This document shows, one piece after another, positions 1-8,715 of a stretch of DNA of 64,000 bases. The stretch comes from Pomacea canaliculata (lineage: Eukaryota; Mollusca; Gastropoda; Architaenioglossa; Ampullariidae). Positions within the stretch are counted from its first letter, which is position 1; each line of letters begins with the position of its first letter. Location: positions 4,770,717 to 4,834,716 of the forward strand of contig NC_037597.1 of assembly GCF_003073045.1 (NCBI RefSeq). Reading direction: 5' to 3'. Position numbers and translations under genes: made by a program. Below the pieces are notes generated by a model. That model did no database searches. It was not told the origin of the DNA and saw only the letters and a program-made list of their open reading frames with translations.

Positions 1-1780
1 AAAAAGTTTGAGGAGTAGTACACTTGTGAAGTGTTGTCTTTTTCATTTCTTTTCTTTGTGTTTCCCAGTTGAATGATTTGCTGTATAAACACTTCTACCT
101 GTTTGTGGGTTATAGCATGTTGCTTATGCAGTGATGAATTTCCAGTGTAATAATTTATGTCTGCATGTGTTGGATTGTATGTAATGAAATGCCCCAATGC
201 AAATGAGACATCACGCCTCAACTCACTGATTACAAGACCGTGATTACTATTTCCACATAGTACCATACTGTCTTATCCGTTGAAATAAAACCTAACTTTT
301 GCTCTCTCTCTCTCTCCCTGTCACATACATTCTGTATTCTTTACTATTTATTCACCCTCCAAGGGGTACACACTCCCATCCATTGCAATGTACAATATCT
401 CACATATACATTTTATTCATTTATTTAGTTCACCATCCTTAGTAATATCTTCACAAATCCCGCTAATATGCTGAGGGTCTTTTCGTTTCTTTAAAGCTAA
501 TAACAGCTGGAATTTATAAGCATTTAGATTGTGAATATAGTAAAGTGGTAAATCATTTCTACACTGGTAGATTTTTTTTTACAGTTAAATAGATTATTAA
601 TAACAATAGCCACTGCACACTGGGACAATGTAACATTGTGAGGAGAATGTGTACTGAAATGAACAATCTGCATAGCCATATGTTCTTGATTTTAGTAGCT
701 ACACCCATCTTAATATGAAGCACGAGGGTTCATACTTATGTGGTATTTGGAAATTAGCTCCCGTCTCTGGAGATCTCCACTGAAAAATAAAATTGTGGTG
801 ATCACACTGCGCATGAAAACAAGAAATATTTAATCGTGATATGCTAAAGCATTACTTATGGACCGACTGATGCATAAATCTTAATAATGACAACATAAGA
901 AAAAACAAGGTAATAGTAGCAAAATTATATTTTATTATTATTATTGTAAGACTTATTTTGCATTCAAAGTGTTGATTGTAATCCCTTCAAATATAAATGC
1001 TTCAACTTTTTTATATGCAAACATACTACTTTGAATTAGTTGGTAATGATGTCCAGTTTAAAATCTTGCTTCATGCTTTTCTCTCCATGTCTACTTTTTG
1101 CTTATTTACAACCATTCTTTTAAACACCCAAATCATGTGACATTTTGTCATCATCTGGAAAGGTCTGTGTCCATATTAAAGTAATAATACAGTACATGTT
1201 CATAAACTTATGTATTTTATTACATCTTGTAACTGTGCTTACTGTGTAGTACGGAAATAAAGAATGAAACCTAAGCGTCAAAACGACTTTGCTTGATTCA
1301 GTCACGGACTTCTATACACGATCGGTCGTTCAGTATCGCTGAATGTCAATAGCACATTACACGTTTCGTTCATATGAATTAAAAATCAGTCTGTGTGCAA
1401 TATATTAATTAGCACGCTACAATACTATATAATGCCACGAATACAATCCTAGAAAATCAAATAGCAGACGGAACACTACGAAGAAACCGACTAAGCGACG
1501 AGCAAAAAATAAACCGGAGACACAATTGCTTAAGCTCGTGATGATACTTGGCTACAAAATAGCAGACGAACATTTACATAGAAACAGATCAACTAAGCCA
1601 CGAATAAAAATTAAAATCTAACTTACCTTCTTATTTAAGTAGGGCTGATTTTTTATTGAGCTGCATCACAACACGTCCTTGATCCGCGAGTCTACCACAA
1701 TTGACAATGTTACATTCAAGACATACATCCGCACTTGTTGACCCCTGCGCAGTGTGAGAAGGCAATTCGTGAGCTCGTGA
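1..1780. other. AT-rich non-coding sequence, no gene recognised
   Basis: No open frame here resembles a protein. A short CT repeat lies at 301-316. An AATAAA at 1256-1261 on the + strand could be the polyadenylation signal of a gene whose exons lie left of the window, but nothing else supports that. On the - strand the bases read AAG|GTAAGT near 1625-1633, a strong donor-like sequence that could end a 5' UTR exon; no partner acceptor or coding exon was found. Confidence 0.4.
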
Positions 1781-1782
1781 CA

Positions 1783-1853
1783 CCCACACAAACATTTGAC
1801 TGCACAGCACGACAGTTGCAGCTCACTTAAGTTTTGATGATAAAAAGTTAATA
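1783..1853 (+). repeat. Direct repeat copy 1 (about 70 bp), partner at 2452-2516
   Basis: The first 42 bases (1783-1824, starting CCCACACAAACATTTG and ending GTTGCAGCTC) match 2452-2493 with two mismatches. Similarity continues more weakly through TGATGA...AAGTTAATA. The copies are about 670 bp apart and bracket another duplication (2018-2290), so this is a locally duplicated stretch rather than a simple repeat. No coding content is visible. Confidence 0.75.
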
Positions 1854-2017
1854 CACCCCTCGATCGCTGAATACTAGCTCGATCGTTTGAAATAACAGAT
1901 CACTTCGCAAAGGCGTATCCAACAACTTAATCTCGCAGTGGCTGAGAGTGGTTCGAATTGAGGAAAGAAACACAGATAAAAAAAAGTAAAAATATGTTCT
2001 TTCAAAAGCAATAATTA

Positions 2018-2139
2018 TTATTACTATACTGATGCATGTTTAAATATCTTAGTGTAAAATATGAACATTTCAATATCAAAGTCCGATAGTAGAGATTATG
2101 TGTCTATCGATAAGACTGTACACAGCTAGATTACGAAAA
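2018..2139 (+). repeat. Tandem duplication, unit 1 (about 122 bp)
   Basis: The block starts TTATTACTATACTGA and ends TTACGAAAA. It recurs at 2167-2290 with scattered substitutions. The segment ATAAGACTGTACACAGCTAG near its end is also found inverted at 2317-2340, giving a potential stem. Confidence 0.8.
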
Positions 2140-2166
2140 TTATTACTATAATAATAAATATAATAG

Positions 2167-2290
2167 TTATTACTATACTGACGCAATTTTAAACATCTGT
2201 TAGTGCAAAATATGAACATTTCAATGTCAAAGTATGACAGTAGAGATTATGTGTCTATTGATAAGACTGTACACAGCTAGTTTACGAAAA
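2167..2290 (+). repeat. Tandem duplication, unit 2 (about 124 bp)
   Basis: Second copy of the 2018-2139 block, separated from it by 27 bp of AT-rich sequence. Differences are scattered single bases, so the duplication is not recent. It shares the CACAGCTAG segment that appears inverted at 2317-2340. Confidence 0.8.
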
Positions 2291-2316
2291 CCTATTGATT
2301 GCCAAGATAAATCATG

Positions 2317-2340
2317 TAATCTAGCTGTGTATAATCTTAT
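2317..2340 (-). repeat. Inverted copy of the ACACAGCTAG segment
   Basis: The reverse complement of these 24 bases matches 2109-2132 at 22 of 24 positions and also matches the second unit near 2256-2280. A stem with a loop of tens to about 180 bases is possible. It may be the end of an old foldback element. Confidence 0.6.
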
Positions 2341-2451
2341 ATAAAACCCACTAAATACACACACAGACATCTGCTTATATATATATTTTTTCTAATACCC
2401 CTATATATATAATCACCCCTTCCCCACAAACTTTCTTGCGATGCATTAGTT

Positions 2452-2516
2452 CCCACACAAACATTTGGCTGAACAGCACGACAGTTGCAGCTCGATCAGT
2501 TATGATGAAAGTTAAT
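2452..2516 (+). repeat. Direct repeat copy 2, partner at 1783-1853
   Basis: 40 of 42 bases match the first copy (starting CCCACACAAACATTTG), then similarity fades. This copy lies just beyond the 2018-2340 duplicated and inverted block. Confidence 0.75.
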
Positions 2517-2589
2517 ATATAGTTCCCTCTTTAAAAGAATAATCCAACCACCCACCCCACCTCTAAGATCGCTGTTTATATAGTAGTGG

Positions 2590-2673
2590 GTCTTCATAAA
2601 ATGGTTGACATAGAATTGTTCTTATTAGGGAAAGAATAAACAAAATACACAAAAAATTAGCTCCACCTAGATT
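2590..2673 (-). mobile_element. Truncated SINE copy (tail portion only)
   Basis: This stretch resembles 2745-2838, sharing TTGACA-GAAATTG-TATTAG-GAAAGAA, an A-rich run, then CCACCTAGATTT corresponding to CCACTCCAAGATTT. It stops at the T-arm-like end and lacks the box A part found in the longer copy. I read it as a 5'-truncated, diverged second insertion of the same family on the - strand. Confidence 0.5.
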
Positions 2674-2744
2674 TCTACATAGTCAATCATGTCAAACAAA
2701 ATTAATGGGCGTTTGTTATATGATTATATATGATTATATGGTTT

Positions 2745-2893
2745 TCCATGAAAGGCTTGACAGAAATTGATCATATTAGAGAACGAAAACATCCCAACGC
2801 AAAAAAAAAAATTAAACCCCACTCCAAGATTTGAACATAACACCTATCAATTTTAGGACGAGGATTCTAGCCACTAGGCCACAGAGGCCATCT
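2745..2893 (-). mobile_element. tRNA-derived SINE
   Basis: On the - strand the sequence begins with a tRNA-like head. A box A-like GGCCTAGTGGCTAGAATCC lies at 2862-2880 and a box B-like ATGTTCAAATC at 2828-2838, spaced as in a tRNA, followed by a T-rich unique tail. Box A/box B spacing is the hallmark of the internal RNA polymerase III promoter of tRNA-derived SINEs. The head is degenerate (box B has A where C or G is usual), so it is not a working tRNA. The tail is repeated at 2590-2673. Confidence 0.6.
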
Positions 2894-2916
2894 GACAGTC
2901 ATCTCTAATCTAACCT

Positions 2917-3119
2917 ACTTGTAGTTAAACATTGTCCGCGTTGCGTTCTTGGGCTCTCATTTATTATTTACCTTTTCTCATCAGTTTTAGGCTTTGAGTT
3001 ATTTTGACTGTCGCAATTAATTTAATGTAGCCCTTCATACTGTTTAACAGTAGTTGAATTATCCCCAGAGCAAGTTTCATAGCTTTTTCATAGCATCCAA
3101 AGATTGAAGCGAAGGGTTT
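2917..3119 (+). repeat. About 200-bp tandem duplication, unit 1
   Basis: The block runs from ACTTGTAGTTAAACATTG to GAAGCGAAGGGTTT. It recurs at 3130-3326 after a 10-bp spacer, with scattered substitutions and short indels (by eye about nine tenths identical). No coding frame is conserved between copies. Confidence 0.85.
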
Positions 3120-3129
3120 AACCTGCTGA

Positions 3130-3326
3130 ACTTGTAGTTAAACATTGTGTTGTGTTGGGCTCTCATATATTATACCTTTACCTCTCCTCAGTTTTAGGCT
3201 TTGAGTTATTTTGACTGTCACAATTAATTTAATGCAGCCCTTCATAGTGTTTAACAGTAGTTGAATTAGCCCCAGAGCAAGTTTCATAGCTTTTTCACAG
3301 CTTTCAAAGATTGAAGCGAAGGGTTT
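3130..3326 (+). repeat. About 200-bp tandem duplication, unit 2
   Basis: Second copy of 2917-3119. It ends 27 bp before the CRE palindrome at 3353-3360, so the duplication stops close to where regulatory sequence upstream of DNAJC4 may begin. Confidence 0.85.
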
Positions 3327-4473
3327 CTCTGAGCACGGTCGGCCAAGGTCGCTGACGTCACGCTTCCGAAGGCTTCCGAAGATTTTCCCTTCATTGGGAC
3401 GTTTAGGAAAAAAAAATCAGCCTCCCGGCCTGCTCCTCGATCATCCCTGATCATCAGAACACGTACGAAACATTGCGTGGGGCCACAGACCAGAATAAAA
3501 AAAATTGATCGAAACAATTAAGAACCACTTAATGATTAGTAATCAAAAACTAGGAAAACAATTAAGGCATCTATTCATAAATTTTAAAAGAATATACAAG
3601 GTAACAATTAAAGGACGAAAAAAAAGTACACAGGTCGACAACGGTTATCAGTGACAAAATTCTTTATTTCTTTACCAAGCTCACGACGATTTTGGCCACC
3701 TGCCGTTTTTATTAACTGTCAACTGCAATAATCTTTCTTGTTTATTGTTTTTATTACCAAACTAACTAAATAAGTAAACAATTTTAATGACTACAGGCTC
3801 CGAGATGAAGGGATGACGTCACGACTTTGTGTGTAGGTAAACACAAGGAAAAAAAAAAGGTGGAATCACCATTATATAATAAAGTCCTTCACCTTAGCTG
3901 CGATCGTGCAGACTTTCGTGCGCTGCTATGTCTTAGATTGAGTGTTGTTCTCTCTTGGCTTCACTTCAACTGAAGGCAGGCTTGAAATTTAACATAAACA
4001 TTCGTAACACTCACACTATGAATGGACATCGCCACCACCTCCAGTCCGTGGTCGGCATACGAGAAGATTCAATGTTTAATATTTAACCTCTCAGCATTGC
4101 TGTACTCATCGTACTTCTAACCTTTTGGATTATTTTTCTTGTCTGCTTCTCGTTTTGTTTCAGTAATTTAAGTGCTTTGAATTATGTGCGGTGTTAGATC
4201 GTTTAAATGCAAAATATAAAGATTTAATCAATACTTCAAATTAGTGTACAACATAAAAAGTATATAGTTGTTGGAAGACTTTAATTAAAATGCATTTGTG
4301 AACATTTTTAAAAGGTTTATAATTTTATACGATGACTCGAGGTTGATCACTCAGTAACCTTGCCAGGTATTTGGGTATATTTCTCTATACAAAACTAAGC
4401 TCAGACTCATTTATGAGTTTATTTCCACATACCTTTCTATGTTTTTAATAGACTATTGTTTATTTGTTTACAG
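3327..4473 (+). promoter_or_regulatory. Putative 5' region of DNAJC4 with two CRE palindromes
   Basis: Perfect cAMP-response-element palindromes TGACGTCA occur at 3353-3360 and 3814-3821, both followed by CG. The first coding exon of DNAJC4 begins at a splice acceptor (4472-4473), so an upstream non-coding exon and the transcription start must lie in this region. A donor-like TAG|GTAAAC near 3834 sits just after the second CRE and is one candidate end for that exon. The placement is inference. Confidence 0.35.
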
Positions 4474-4549
4474 TTCCAGCCATTGTGAGCCACAATGACC
4501 TGAAAGATCTGTCTTTTGATCAAATGTTGTGCACCCCGGCAACGTTAGG

Positions 4550-7500
4550 ATGTTATGGTCCCAGCTTGCAAATGTTCCAGTTTTTTCTGGTAGTTTATTA
4601 TGTCACAAGTGCAGGACATGGCTTACTGCAGTAGGAATCAGGTAAGACAACAGTGTAGCTGTACAATGGTTTGTGATGTTTTGGGCAAACATTACATTAC
4701 AAGAATATCATGCATTGCAATAGTTTAAGTTATAGATAACAATTACAGGCACTGTGATGATATGTTGCTGGGAGTGTGAATACACAGGGTTTCAAAGAAG
4801 TCTTTTAATTGCATTGGTTCTTATCTCAATTTTAGATATGTATCACAGTCCCATTATGAAACAATGGGCTTGGAAAAGTCTGCATCACAAAGGGAGATTC
4901 GAGATGCATTCTTGTCACTTTCAAAAAAGGTAAATATGACCTTTACCATCACCAATAAGAACAGTGGAAAGGGAGATGAAAGGAAAGGGCTGGACATGGG
5001 GTCACCTTGAGCGGGTTTCAGCAGATCGACATCGGTGGCGGACTCTGGTTGAGGCCTTATGTGCAACCTGATGCACGAAGAGGAATAGATAGATAGACCA
5101 TCACCAATAAAACATACTAATTTAATCATGTAAAACATTGAAGGAATCTTTTCATTGTGTTTGACTATTTTGTTTTTTACGTAGATGCATATAATAACAT
5201 ATGTCAAAGTTGTGTCATGAGTACTTTCCTATCTTGCATTTATTACATTTATTTAGTTGAAGAACTATACTTACACTAATATTGTTGTTTCTGATATCAT
5301 TATTTTAATTATGCTCATGTCATTCTGTTTTTCTTCTAAAATTAATTTTGGGGGATAAAAAAGAAGAGAAGGACAAAGAAAGGAGAGCAGAAGACAGAAA
5401 GAAGGGATCTGATTACATAACTAATTTCCTGTTCTCAGTTGTAGATGTGAATTGATGAAATGTTCTGAATTCCTTTTATAGATTTGACCTTTTCTGTGCA
5501 TCTTTCTTTAGCTTCATCCAGATGTAAATGCAGATCCAAAAAATCACGAAAGATTTGTCCGCCTTAATGAAGCATATGCTGTATTGAGTAAGCCTATTGA
5601 ACGCAGAGAGTATGATCTTACTTTGGCTGCTCACATCTACATGGAACAGCAGAAGAGAAATGCATCCTCCTCACACGTACACGGATCATCAGCTTGGCCT
5701 GGGAGCAACTTTGACCACAGGTTATTCACACCTTTTGGTTTTACAAATGGCTGTTAAAAATAAGTTTGAAGTCTTAATTATCTAAGCAAGGATTCTAAAT
5801 AGGTTACTTTGTTCTGGTATGTTATTATCTTTGGCTGTGTTATCTTTTCTGTGATTCAGCCTTAGTTGCTGGCTTGGCGTGAAATACAAATTTTCTTATC
5901 CTACCCCCTTGACCAGACCTGGGCAAAGGCCAGCCCGCGGGCCGGATCCGGCCCGCCTCCTGTCTCTGACCGGCCCGCCCGCTGGCCCGCCCGCCAGTAT
6001 ATACACTATATATACAGTATTGGGTAAAACTGAGTTAACTATCAGGGCTTCTGCTTACGCAAAAAATTGCGTACAGTACGCATTACCCCTTCCATTTTCG
6101 TCAATGGGGTCCCATTCAAATTTGGGCGAAGAACAGGGACCCCTTAAAAATCTGAAGAAGGGGTCCCTGGGACCCCAAAGAATTTAGCCTTAGCAGAAGC
6201 CCTGACTATATTAGTCCGGCCCTCTAAAACCATCCCAATGAAAATTAATTGCCCACCCCTGCCCTTGACTATGCTGTTGCTTGCCATCTGTTGTGTGATA
6301 AATCTGCCCAGATTTTTATAGCTGGAGTCACAATTATTTTGAGACAGATCACTGGGGCAATAAGTGGTGTTGAATTGTGGTTCCTGTTGCTATATAGCAT
6401 AGCATAAATGAAATCAGGTTTTTATGGCTTTTGGGAAAGGTAGTAACTGGAATGACTTTCTTACTTCAATAGTCTTCAATAGTAAGGCATGGGTTAGTCA
6501 TTTTGATATTGTACAGAGACCAATTAACACTTAATTATGGATATCTTGCCACACTTTATAAGCTACAGAATTAGTGTTAAAGTGCTGTGTTGAACATGCA
6601 GTTTCCAAAGTGAAATGTGATAGTAGCATAAATGCTGGCTTACTACACGTTAAAGTACAGGTGAGCCTGCATCAGGGTTTAGGAGAATAATGCTTCATCT
6701 GAAGTAGTAATTGAAAGAACATAATTCTTTTGTAGATTTTGACTTAAAGTTTGTACTTATTACTTGAATGTCTGACAGTGAAAATGTAGAGCAGCAGAGG
6801 TTTTGGGATGAAACAATTTGGACCATGCGCAACCAAGCACGAGACAAGGAATTTGAGAACAAACCATATTATGGTTTTGGCACAATAACACGTCTTCCTA
6901 ACAGCTACATACTCATAGGATGTTTCCTACTCATGGTCACTGGAATCTTCATCCATTATTTTGCCATCAGGTTAGAATATTATTGACTTTTTAATTTTTT
7001 TTAATAGCACAAGCATTTATATGGCCAAAATGTAGAATTGTATATACTATTATGTGGTATTTATGTCTATTTGTGTTTGTTGTAAACAGGAAATCTCGAG
7101 AGGCTCACAAAGCAGTGCTGGATGAAAAAGACAAAAAGTACTATTCTCATTTAGCCAAGGCCAGAACACTTGCTCGGTATGTTGTTAGTTTTATAGTTAA
7201 TTGCAGTAGTTTCTAATAGAAATATTGTTTTGTTGGGAGTCTTTCCTTTAATTATACAATACGTGGAGAAAAACAAGAAGAAAAATTATGTCTTCCTTGT
7301 AATGAAAAGGAAGTACATTTTTGTTTATAAATGCCATGTATTTATATTGGTGGTTCCACTATTTTTGCTTTGAGTGTGTCATGACAAGCTCATGATTTTG
7401 TTTTTATTTCTTATTCTTGAGTGCATTTTCTGTGTAAAAACATTTCTTGTAACACAACTGTCCACTTTTGAAAACTGGTGAGCTTTACACCTGCCACTAT

Positions 7501-7803
7501 GTGGTCATCTTGATGTTTTGTGTTGCAGGCACATTCCAGATTGCAGTTTTCTCAAATTGCTTTCATGCCTTGCTAGTTTATTATTCACACTTTCTAAAAT
7601 ATTTTGCACACATATTTCATATCATTACTGTAAATCATTACTGTGTAATATTAATATTTAATGGGCCTATAATGTGCAGTTCTCATGGCAACCATCTACA
7701 GTTACAAATCCTTAGGTCCAAAGTGAACAAGACACCACTAGAAGTTGAAGGTACTTTTCCAGATACTGTGAAGGATGCTTTTGTTGTTGATAAAAAGAAG
7801 TGA
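4550..7803 (+). CDS. DNAJC4: DnaJ homolog subfamily C member 4 (membrane J-protein)
   Basis: Type III J-protein, expected to recruit and stimulate an Hsp70 through its J-domain while tethered to a membrane. Coding exons: 4550-4641, 4836-4929, 5512-5720, 6779-6970, 7090-7176 and 7716-7803. They total 762 bases (253 aa plus stop), and every intron is GT-AG with phases that join correctly. Residues 1-30 are basic and hydrophobic, like a targeting peptide. The J-domain starts near residue 38 (HYETMGLEKSAS), with HPD at 64-66 and a helix III-like RFVRLNEAYAVLSK. A single membrane segment lies at about 174-194 (YILIGCFLLMVTGIFIHY), followed by a charged tail with the family-typical LDEKDKKYY stretch. 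Human DNAJC4 (about 241 aa) has the same order and the same membrane-proximal pattern. The start Met follows an in-frame stop in the same exon. Which membrane it uses (mitochondrial or ER) cannot be read from sequence. Confidence 0.9.
4945..4958 (+). repeat. Left 14-bp target-site duplication
   Basis: ACCATCACCAATAA occurs here and again, exactly, at 5097-5110, directly flanking the retroposon fragment 4959-5096. Confidence 0.9.
4959..5096 (+). mobile_element. 5'-truncated non-LTR retroposon fragment
   Basis: A 138-bp GC-rich island in an AT-rich DNAJC4 intron (4930-5511). It ends in the short tandem tail GATAGATAG and is bounded by an exact 14-bp duplication (ACCATCACCAATAA at 4945-4958 and 5097-5110). 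A variable-length target duplication plus a microsatellite-like 3' tail is typical of LINE or LINE-mobilised insertions with 5' truncation. The piece has no recognisable reverse transcriptase residue, so the family (RTE-like is my guess) is not proved. It is read in the + direction. Confidence 0.8.
5097..5110 (+). repeat. Right 14-bp target-site duplication
   Basis: Exact second copy of ACCATCACCAATAA, immediately after the GATAGATAG tail of the retroposon fragment. Confidence 0.9.
5858..5890 (+). mobile_element. SINE 3' fragment with AGCCTTAGTTGCTG block
   Basis: The stretch CAGCCTTAGTTGCTGGCTTG followed by GCGTGAAATAC matches the block GTAGCCCTAGTTGCTG in the SINE at 34325-34480. I associate this block with the 3' domain of tRNA-derived SINEs in molluscs, from memory and unchecked. 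Only the tail is present, just before the hAT-like insertion in the same DNAJC4 intron. Confidence 0.45.
5906..5913 (+). repeat. Left 8-bp target-site duplication CCCTTGAC
   Basis: Exact copy at 6262-6269 on the other side of the hAT-like element. Eight-base target duplications are diagnostic of the hAT superfamily (and of P elements). Confidence 0.85.
5914..6261. mobile_element. hAT-like MITE interrupted by a second MITE
   Basis: A 348-bp non-autonomous DNA transposon. The left end reads CAGACCTGGGCAA, and the right end, reverse-complemented, reads CAGGGGTGGGCAA, so the terminal inverted repeats match at 10 of 13. It is bounded by the exact 8-bp duplication CCCTTGAC. The left arm contains GC-rich GGCCCGC motifs typical of a common animal hAT family. 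Bases 6043-6204 are a separate nested element, so the host element alone is about 181 bp. It has no transposase. It sits in the 1,058-bp DNAJC4 intron 5721-6778. Confidence 0.85.
6043..6204. mobile_element. Nested MITE (162 bp) inside the hAT-like element
   Basis: Termini are perfect inverted repeats over the first 13 bases (CAGGGCTTCTGCT) and nearly so over 15. ACTAT flanks both sides (6038-6042 and 6205-6209), a probable 5-base target duplication or the core of a longer decayed one. Inside, AGGGACCCCTT and AAGGGGTCCCT form another inverted pair, so the whole unit can fold back. It must be younger than its 5914-6261 host. Confidence 0.8.
6262..6269 (+). repeat. Right 8-bp target-site duplication CCCTTGAC
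   Basis: Exact second copy of 5906-5913, directly following the right terminus CCCACCCCTG of the hAT-like element. Confidence 0.85.
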
Positions 7804-7906
7804 GAAATAAATATTCAGGTAAGAACTGCTTATAACATCAAATGTTATCCAATTACAGCTTTTTTTCTTAATGTGAAAACTGTATAATTGTGGTAGATTT
7901 TGGGAT

Positions 7907-8108
7907 AAAGGCCAGTTGAAAGCCGGTTGGGTTGCAGCGCCTACCACTAGTGCTGATTAATGTGTAAGCTCGTGTTGTCCAAAGGGGCAAGGGGAGGCAA
8001 CAGGGAGAGGGAGGGGACTGCACCCACCAGGCAGCCTCCCCTCCAACAGCACAGTCATTGCTATCCTCCAATCTGGCCGGGCACCCAAACAGCCTTCAAC
8101 TGGCATTT
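7907..8108. mobile_element. GC-rich inverted-repeat element (MITE-like)
   Basis: A 202-bp island, much more GC-rich than its surroundings, with termini that are inverted copies. The left arm, AAAGGCCAGTTGAAAGCCGG then TTGGGT (7907-7932), pairs with the right arm 8083-8108 at about 21 of 26 positions. I could not find a clear target duplication. It lies wholly within the probable 3' UTR intron of DNAJC4 (7819-8322), so splicing would remove it. Confidence 0.65.
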
Positions 8109-8322
8109 AAACACCCTCTCCCACGTAAAAGTTAAAAAAAAAAATCCAAAACAAAGAAAAAACAAAAACTAGAAAGACAAAAATAAAGCTGGGCAGAATA
8201 ACTGCTAAGAATGAGATATAAGTACCAATGTGTGTGTATGTATATATGTGCAAACTAGTAATAACATCTCTTTACACCTATATAAAAAAGTGTATTGTGT
8301 ATCTTTTTCTTCCCTTGTGCAG

Positions 8323-8715
8323 GTTATGGTATAAAATGAGTCAACAGGACTGACATCTGCACAATTCACCAGCAGATATTCTAAAAATACTCCAGTTTTT
8401 ATTTTTCTTGTCAACATGATGTAAATTATTGCTTTAACTCTTTAAGCCACCGTGGTTGTGTGCATCAGTTTCTGCATTTATATTGAATGCTGCATGAGGT
8501 GACTTTAACTTATGTTAAGTTTCACTTTTTATCAGTCATTCAATGAAAATCAGAAATGGGATAGAAGATACAGAGGATTTGCTTTTGTTGATAAAAGTAC
8601 TTTTTCTGTTTTTAAGAGACTGGCATAAGTATGCTGCCATTTGTAAATATGTAAGTTTCAATGAAAAAATGGCTGATGGTGGGGAAGAATAAAACACTGC
8701 ATTGATACATATGAG
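8323..8715 (+). other. DNAJC4: DNAJC4 3' UTR last exon
   Basis: The exon begins after TTTTTCTTCCCTTGTGCAG, a strong acceptor. No reading frame continues into it because the stop is in the previous exon. It holds AATAAA at 8688-8693 about 20 bases before the inferred end. If the 7819 donor is not used, the transcript could instead end soon after AATAAA at 7806-7811. Confidence 0.5.
8688..8693 (+). terminator. Polyadenylation signal AATAAA of DNAJC4
   Basis: Canonical hexamer in the right orientation, 885 bases after the stop in genomic distance and about 370 bases into the inferred last exon. The competing hexamer at 7806-7811 lies only a few bases after the stop. Confidence 0.5.

Larger units (their letters stand above)
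4474..8715 (+). other. DNAJC4: DNAJC4 transcript region (UTRs and introns included)
   Basis: The recovered part of the transcript starts at the acceptor of the first coding exon (4474). Position 4474-4549 is 5' UTR. After the stop codon (7801-7803) the exon runs only 15 bases to a good donor (7819, CAG|GTAAGA). A strong acceptor with a pyrimidine tract ends at 8322. The last exon then carries AATAAA at 8688-8693, so cleavage is expected near 8705-8715. An unidentified 5' non-coding exon lies upstream. Confidence 0.6.

Noticed and set aside
5597..5785. 62-codon + strand open frame
   Set aside because: It is a shifted-frame shadow of the DNAJC4 exon 5512-5720.
7468..7803. 111-codon + strand open frame as a separate gene
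   Set aside because: Only the last 29 codons are coding; they are the final DNAJC4 exon preceded by intron sequence.
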